DNA from: Ottowia sp. | GTDB lineage: Bacteria; Pseudomonadota; Gammaproteobacteria; Burkholderiales; Burkholderiaceae_C | Length of the DNA: 8,818 nt | NCBI GenBank assembly: GCA_023228705.1 | Contig: JALOAS010000112.1 | Coordinates: forward strand, 1-8,818 | Direction of reading: 5' to 3' | In this document: positions 5,784-8,818 of the stretch, one piece after another | Layout of the letters: each line of letters starts with the position of its first letter | Numbering within the stretch: position 1 is the first letter of the stretch | The notes under the pieces: generated by a model | What the model saw: only the letters and a program-made list of their open reading frames with translations | Told to the model about the DNA's origin: nothing | Database searches by the model: none | Translations under genes and position numbers: made by a program

Positions 5784-6752
5784 CGGCACGCCCCAGTTGC
5801 GGTGCAGCCAGTCAAACACCATGAAACGCAGCGCTGCCCAGCGGCTGGGCTCGTTGGCCATGGGCAGCGGATCGGGCGCGTTGGTCCAGTCGACCAGCGA
5901 GCCCGGATACATGCGCACGTCGGGGTAGCCCAGCACTTCGCTCAGCACGAACCAGTCGGTGGCAGACCAGTGCCCCGCGTTGCAGAAGGTGATGATGGCC
6001 TGGTCGGGCTCGGCGCCCAGCGCCTGCGCCTCGCCGGCCAGCCCGTCCACGTCCATCAGACTTGCGCTGCCCAGCTCGAAAAACAGCTCGCTGTCCAGGT
6101 TGACCGCTCCGGGCAGCGTCCCCCGTGCGCGAGCCTGCGGCGGCGCCTGCCGACCGTCAAAGTAGGGCAAAGGCCGCGCGTCGACCAGCAGCGTGTCGCC
6201 ATTGCCCAGCACGGCCAGCACCTCGTCGCGGGTGGCGGTCCACTCCCGGTTGAACCTGGGCTGCCAGTTGCTGCGCTGGGTCACGACCGGCACGTCAGAA
6301 GCGTCCCGGCCTGCCGCCACCCAGGCCGCGAGCCCGCCGTCCAGGATGGACAGCTGCGCCATGCCCAGGCCCTTGAGCGTCCAGTACACCCGCGCCGCGC
6401 TGCCGAAATCCGTCGCGTCAATCCCGGCGTAGACGATGACGGCGTGCGTGTCCGGCGTCAGGCCCAGCGACTGAACCAGCTCGGTGAGCTCGGCCTGCGG
6501 CGGCAGCTGCCCCGGGTTGTCGCCAGCGCCCCGCCAGAGCCCGTAAGGTGCGGAAACCGCAGTCGGCACGTGCTGCAGCGCATACGCCGGCGCCTCGCGT
6601 ACGTCGATGACGCGCACGGCATCGTCGGCAATCAGCGCATGCAGCGCATCCGGCGCGATCAGCGGCGGAGCAGCAAAAACGGGAGCTGCCAGCCAAAGCA
6701 GGCACAGGAACAAGATACGCAACACGAAGAAAACCTGGTTTTGGACGACCAC
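5772..6752 (-). CDS. Exported tandem-domain rhodanese (sulfurtransferase), copy 2
   Basis: This is the first gene of the sulfur cassette and a paralogue of the next one. The product is 326 residues from GTG 6752. It has an export signal ending near PVFAAPP (residues 24-30). The N-terminal rhodanese domain has Ala109 in VIVYAGIDAT in place of the catalytic cysteine. The C-terminal domain has ITFCNAGHWSATDWF with Cys257, the only cysteine in the mature protein. The two copies share long identical stretches such as TDFGSAARVYWTLK and GHW-AT-WFVLSEVLG. The C-terminal tail is rich in aromatic and hydrophobic residues. The start is uncertain: stops lie 9 codons upstream of 6752 and there is no ATG. 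GTG 6725 (giving MLRILFLC) would make a shorter, more typical signal peptide and has AGG about 8 nt before it. Role: sulfane-sulfur transfer outside the cytoplasm, probably feeding the permease; this is inferred from context. Confidence 0.88.
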   Translation of the reverse strand: MVVQNQVFFVLRILFLCLLWLAAPVFAAPPLIAPDALHALIADDAVRVIDVREAPAYALQHVPTAVSAPYGLWRGAGDNPGQLPPQAELTELVQSLGLTPDTHAVIVYAGIDATDFGSAARVYWTLKGLGMAQLSILDGGLAAWVAAGRDASDVPVVTQRSNWQPRFNREWTATRDEVLAVLGNGDTLLVDARPLPYFDGRQAPPQARARGTLPGAVNLDSELFFELGSASLMDVDGLAGEAQALGAEPDQAIITFCNAGHWSATDWFVLSEVLGYPDVRMYPGSLVDWTNAPDPLPMANEPSRWAALRFMVFDWLHRNWGVPMPG

Positions 6753-6781
6753 GCCACACGGAGGACGGTCTGATTGGGTTC

Positions 6782-6810
6782 ATTATCGAACGCCCGAGCC
6801 AGTCTGGAAA
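6782..6810 (-). promoter_or_regulatory. Promoter-like element of the sulfur cassette
   Basis: Read on the minus strand, TTTCCA (6810-6805, 4 of 6 to -35 consensus) and GATAAT (6787-6782, 5 of 6 to -10 consensus) are spaced by 17 bp. Transcription would begin near 6775, about 23 nt before GTG 6752 and 50 nt before the alternative GTG 6725. An inverted repeat, ACAAC-AGA-GTTGT (6810-6822), touches the -35 box and could be an operator. The call is by eye and unproven. Confidence 0.45.
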
Positions 6811-6850
6811 CAACAGAGTTGTCAGAAGCATATGCACCGATCCAGACGGG

Positions 6851-6992
6851 CGGATGACGGATGACCTCGCTGGCGCTTCGACAAGAGGTTGAGCGTATTG
6901 CGTTGAGCGTCCAGCGTATGCCCACCACGATCAACGCTCAACGCCTGACGCCAAACCTTCATGGGCCGAGGTCATCGATCATCCGTCATCCG
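6851..6992. repeat. Nested imperfect inverted repeat of about 142 bp
   Basis: The outer arms are CGGATGACGGATGACCTCG (6851-6869) and its complement at 6967-6992, which carries a 7-nt insertion (6976-6982). The inner arms, 6886-6910 and 6934-6958, match at 20 of 25 positions without gaps and include the perfect 11-bp pair GCGTTGAGCGT (6900-6910) and ACGCTCAACGC (6934-6944). The loop is 23 nt. The outer arm contains a tandem CGGATGA heptamer. The arrangement resembles a miniature inverted-repeat element or a long structured RNA. No flanking target duplication is obvious and no family-like ORF is present. It sits in the divergent region between the rhodanese promoter and the riboswitch. Confidence 0.6.
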
Positions 6993-7052
6993 GTGAGCTG
7001 ACGGACGAGGCCTGCCGCACGGCTCGACGAACGCGCGGCTGCGCTGCTTTCC

Positions 7053-7072
7053 TGCCGGCACTGCCGCCGGCA
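7053..7072. repeat. GC-rich perfect stem-loop
   Basis: TGCCGGC (7053-7059) and GCCGGCA (7066-7072) form a 7-bp stem with a 6-nt loop. No T-run follows on either strand, so it is not an intrinsic terminator. It lies about 50 bp upstream of the putative promoter of the riboswitch transcript, and its function is unknown. Confidence 0.35.
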
Positions 7073-7087
7073 AGCACGGGGCTGCCC

Positions 7088-7109
7088 GCACCGGCGTCGC
7101 ACCGGCGTC
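7088..7109. repeat. Tandem 11-bp direct repeat upstream of the riboswitch promoter
   Basis: GCACCGGCGTC occurs twice head to tail (7088-7098 and 7099-7109). The 11-bp period is about one helical turn and the repeat covers the expected -35 region of the downstream promoter. It could be a binding site for an activator or simple slippage in GC-rich DNA. Confidence 0.4.
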
Positions 7110-7121
7110 GTGGCCTGCGCA

Positions 7122-7127
7122 TAAAAT
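7122..7127 (+). promoter_or_regulatory. -10-like box of the TPP riboswitch transcript
   Basis: TAAAAT matches 5 of 6 bases of the -10 consensus in an otherwise GC-rich region and would place the start of transcription near 7134, about 12 nt before the riboswitch P1 stem. No good -35 hexamer stands 16-18 bp upstream; that position is occupied by the 11-bp tandem repeat. Confidence 0.45.
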
Positions 7128-7145
7128 GGCAACTCTCAATGGCGA

Positions 7146-7243
7146 GTCGCCAGGGGAGCCCACCTTTGGGCTGAGAGTGCGTGGCATGGGGCTGCGCAGA
7201 CCCTGGAACCTGATCCGGCTGATACCGGCGGAGGAAGCGCGAC
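7146..7243 (+). promoter_or_regulatory. TPP riboswitch (THI box)
   Basis: The aptamer has the conserved core CTGAGA (7171-7176), then GACCC (7199-7203), ACCTGATC (7208-7215), and the GATACCGGCGGAGGAAG segment (7221-7237). P1 is GTCGC (7146-7150) with GCGAC (7239-7243). P2 is CAGGG (7151-7155) with CCCTG (7201-7205). GCCC and GGGC around 7158-7171 form P3, and TGCG (7178-7181) with CGCA (7195-7198) gives the optional side hairpin. TPP-bound aptamers fold P4 from CCT (7209-7211) and AGG (7232-7234). The Shine-Dalgarno GGAGG (7230-7234) is part of this core, and the P1 strand ends at the base before the ATG at 7244. Thiamine pyrophosphate would therefore block translation directly, without a separate expression platform. 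Confidence 0.95.
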
Positions 7244-8641
7244 ATGACTGCTCTCACCTGGGCTGCACTGGCAGCCACTCTCCTTGGCTTTATCGGCATC
7301 GGCCTGTACGCCCGCGCACCCAGCGCCGGCGTGGACGACTACGTCACCGCCCGCAATTCCCAGGGCGCACTGGCGCTGGGCCTGTCGTTCCTGGCGTCGG
7401 GCATGGGCGGCTGGATCCTGTTTGCACCCCCGGAAGTCGGCGTGGGGCTGGGCTGGATCGCCGTGGCCGGGTACGCCGCCGGGTCCGCGCTGCCCTTTGT
7501 CGTCTTTGCACTCTTTGGCGCGCGCCTGCGCCGGCTCATGCCACAGGGCCGCAGCATTGCCGAATTCATGCGGCTGCGCTTTGGCGCCGGCATGGAGCGC
7601 TGGGTGCTGACGCTGTCGGTGCTGTACATGCTCTGCTTCGTGACGGCAGAGCTCACCGCGGCCGGTGCCATCGTCAACATGCTGACCGACGTCGACGGGC
7701 GCGTCGTGATCGTGGGCGTGGCGCTGGCAACACTGGTCTACACGGCCTGGGGCGGCCTGCGCGCCAGCATGCTCACCGACCGCTGGCAAGCCTGGCTGCT
7801 GCTGGCGCTGCTGGCCATCGTCTCCTTTGCCGTGACGCCGCTGCTGCAGCGGCCCGGGCTGTCCTGGCAGTTGCCCAGCGCGCCGGCCGCCAACCCCTGG
7901 GCCGTGGCGCTGACGCTGCTCATCGCCGTCACGGCGTCCAACCTCTTCCACCAGGGCTACTGGCAGCGCATGTGGTCGGCCCGGAGCGGGCAGGCGCTGC
8001 GCGCCGGTGCTGCCGTGGGTGCCGCAGCCACGCTGCTGATGGTGCTGCTGGTGGGTGGTTTTGGCGTGCTGGCCGCAGCGGCCGGACTGGACGTGGGCAG
8101 CCCGCCGCTGCCCTTTTTTGCGCTGCTGCACGCGTTGCCGGCCTGGCTGGTGCTGCCGGCGGTGCTGCTGGGCGTCACGCTGGTTGCGTCGTCCGTGGAC
8201 ACGCTGGAAAACGCGCTGGCGTCGCTGGCCGTGGCGCAGCGGCCGACGCTGTCGCTGGCCAGCGCACGCTGGCTGACCGTGCTGCTGATGATCCCGGCCA
8301 TCCTGGTCGCGCTGCAGGGTTATTCGGTGCTGCGCCTGTTCCTGATCGCCGACCTGCTCTGTGCCACGGCGGTGGTGCCGCTGCTCATGGGCCTGTCGCC
8401 ACGCACGACGCGTGCTGCGGCGCTGGCCAGCGCCGGCGCCGGCGTCGCCGGTGCCTTCCTGCCCACCTGGCTGAGCACCGGCAGCCTGGCGGCGGCGCTG
8501 CATGCGGCCAGCTTTCCGGGCGCGGTGCCCACGCTTGCGCCGTTTGCCGGCGCGCTGGCTGCGTCCGCCGTGGTGGGCGCGGTGATCACGGCGCTGTCAC
8601 GCGAACCGCGTGGCCCCGACCTGGCGCGCGCAGCGGATTGA
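7244..8641 (+). CDS. Sodium:solute symporter family transporter, probably for thiamine or a thiamine precursor
   Basis: This inner-membrane transporter of the SSS (PutP/PanF) family is 465 residues long with about 12-13 membrane segments. Family marks include the unwound first helix near ASGMGGWILFAPPEVG (51-66), YTAWGGLRASMLTDRWQ (166-182), ASNLFHQGYWQRMWSA (231-246), and the sodium-site region LVASSVDTLENAL (313-325) in place of the usual S-T-A-D-S. The TPP riboswitch that covers its ribosome binding site indicates cargo linked to thiamine: the vitamin itself, or a precursor such as HMP. SSS-type genes under THI-box control have been named ThiV, but I cannot confirm orthology, so no symbol is given. 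ATG 7244 is fixed by GGAGG 9 nt upstream. The gene is alone in its transcript as far as the window shows; a GST gene follows after 78 bp. Confidence 0.9.
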   Translation: MTALTWAALAATLLGFIGIGLYARAPSAGVDDYVTARNSQGALALGLSFLASGMGGWILFAPPEVGVGLGWIAVAGYAAGSALPFVVFALFGARLRRLMPQGRSIAEFMRLRFGAGMERWVLTLSVLYMLCFVTAELTAAGAIVNMLTDVDGRVVIVGVALATLVYTAWGGLRASMLTDRWQAWLLLALLAIVSFAVTPLLQRPGLSWQLPSAPAANPWAVALTLLIAVTASNLFHQGYWQRMWSARSGQALRAGAAVGAAATLLMVLLVGGFGVLAAAAGLDVGSPPLPFFALLHALPAWLVLPAVLLGVTLVASSVDTLENALASLAVAQRPTLSLASARWLTVLLMIPAILVALQGYSVLRLFLIADLLCATAVVPLLMGLSPRTTRAAALASAGAGVAGAFLPTWLSTGSLAAALHAASFPGAVPTLAPFAGALAASAVVGAVITALSREPRGPDLARAAD

Positions 8642-8681
8642 CCGCGCCGCGGCACGCGCGCAGACACGCATGGGCAGGCAT

Positions 8682-8687
8682 TACACT
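8682..8687 (+). promoter_or_regulatory. Weak -10-like box upstream of the GST gene
   Basis: TACACT matches 4 of 6 -10 consensus bases and is the only AT-leaning spot in the 78-bp gap between the transporter and the GST. No -35 box with good spacing is seen. The GST may equally be read from the upstream transcript, since no terminator is visible. Confidence 0.25.
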
Positions 8688-8719
8688 GCAGGGCAGGATT
8701 CCAACCCGCAAGGAGCCCC

Positions 8720-8818
8720 ATGAAACTGTACACCGCCTATCGTGCACCCAACCCGCGGCGCGTGCTGATGTTCATGCACGAGAAGGGCGTCAGCGGCATC
8801 GAGACGGTGTCGCTGGAC
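8720..8818 (+). CDS. Glutathione S-transferase family protein, N-terminal part (cut by the window end)
   Basis: Only the first 33 codons are present. They read MKLYTAYRAPNPRRVLMFM followed by HEKGVSGIETVSLD, which is the first beta strand, the first helix and the start of the second strand of the thioredoxin-like GST N-terminal domain. The APNPRRV turn is common in GST-like proteins of betaproteobacteria. A strong Shine-Dalgarno, AAGGAG (8710-8715), ends 4 nt before ATG 8720. The glutathione-binding residues and the helical C-terminal domain lie outside the window, so substrate and subclass cannot be told. Confidence 0.85.
   Translation, partial: MKLYTAYRAPNPRRVLMFMHEKGVSGIETVSLD

Noticed and set aside
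5754..6773. 339-codon plus-strand open frame opposite rhodanese copy 2
   Set aside because: Shadow frame; the opposite strand encodes an obvious rhodanese.
6659..6934. Minus-strand 91-codon frame crossing the nested hairpin
   Set aside because: It overlaps the rhodanese gene in another frame, and the part over the hairpin simply translates the repeat.
7053..7072. Possible intrinsic terminator
   Set aside because: A perfect GC stem, but no T-run follows on either strand.
7136..8503. 455-codon minus-strand open frame opposite the symporter
   Set aside because: Its product is Gln/Arg/His/Gly-rich low-complexity sequence; it mirrors the codon use of the membrane transporter and would run through the riboswitch.
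8642..8665. GC-rich short repeats after the symporter stop as a terminator
   Set aside because: Only a few pairable bases and no T-run, so not distinguishable from GC-rich background.
1..8818. CRISPR array, tRNA, rRNA, integrase, transposase or phage genes
   Set aside because: I saw no regularly spaced repeats, no tRNA-like arms with a T-loop sequence, and no recombinase or transposase motifs in any supported frame.

Overview
The window is GC-rich DNA with Shine-Dalgarno-type starts and gene content typical of a betaproteobacterium. Burkholderiales, probably Comamonadaceae, is the likeliest source: the type-2 PyrF, the GST starting with an APNPRRV motif, and the M48 lipoprotein all fit. This assignment is inference from gene style, because there is no rRNA or other marker in the window.

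Layout from left to right. Positions 1-135 are a non-coding left edge with a perfect short hairpin. serC (136-1272, minus; phosphoserine aminotransferase of the less common type) and pyrF (1573-2415, plus; OMP decarboxylase) diverge from a 300-bp GC-rich spacer. pyrF converges on an M48 metalloprotease lipoprotein gene (2422-3240, minus) with only 6 bp between the stops. From there to 6752 every gene is on the minus strand. In transcription order these are two paralogous exported tandem-domain rhodaneses (6752-5772 and 5644-4700), a YeeE/YedE (TsuA-like) sulfur-compound permease (4677-3532), a 55-residue single-span membrane protein (3508-3341), and then, after a 100-bp gap with two overlapping perfect palindromes, the protease.

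The four-gene sulfur cassette (rhodanese, rhodanese, permease, small membrane protein) is the most system-like content. I infer that the rhodaneses handle thiosulfate or another sulfane-sulfur donor outside the cytoplasm, and that the three-cysteine permease carries sulfur inward. The small protein may be an accessory subunit. A promoter-like element (6782-6810) lies just upstream of the cassette.

The 490-bp divergent region 6753-7243 holds that promoter, a nested imperfect hairpin of about 142 bp (6851-6992), an 11-bp tandem repeat, a promoter-like -10 box, and a clear TPP (THI-box) riboswitch at 7146-7243. The riboswitch contains the ribosome binding site of a sodium:solute symporter gene (7244-8641, plus), which makes thiamine or a thiamine precursor the probable cargo. 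The window ends inside a glutathione S-transferase gene (8720 onward, plus).
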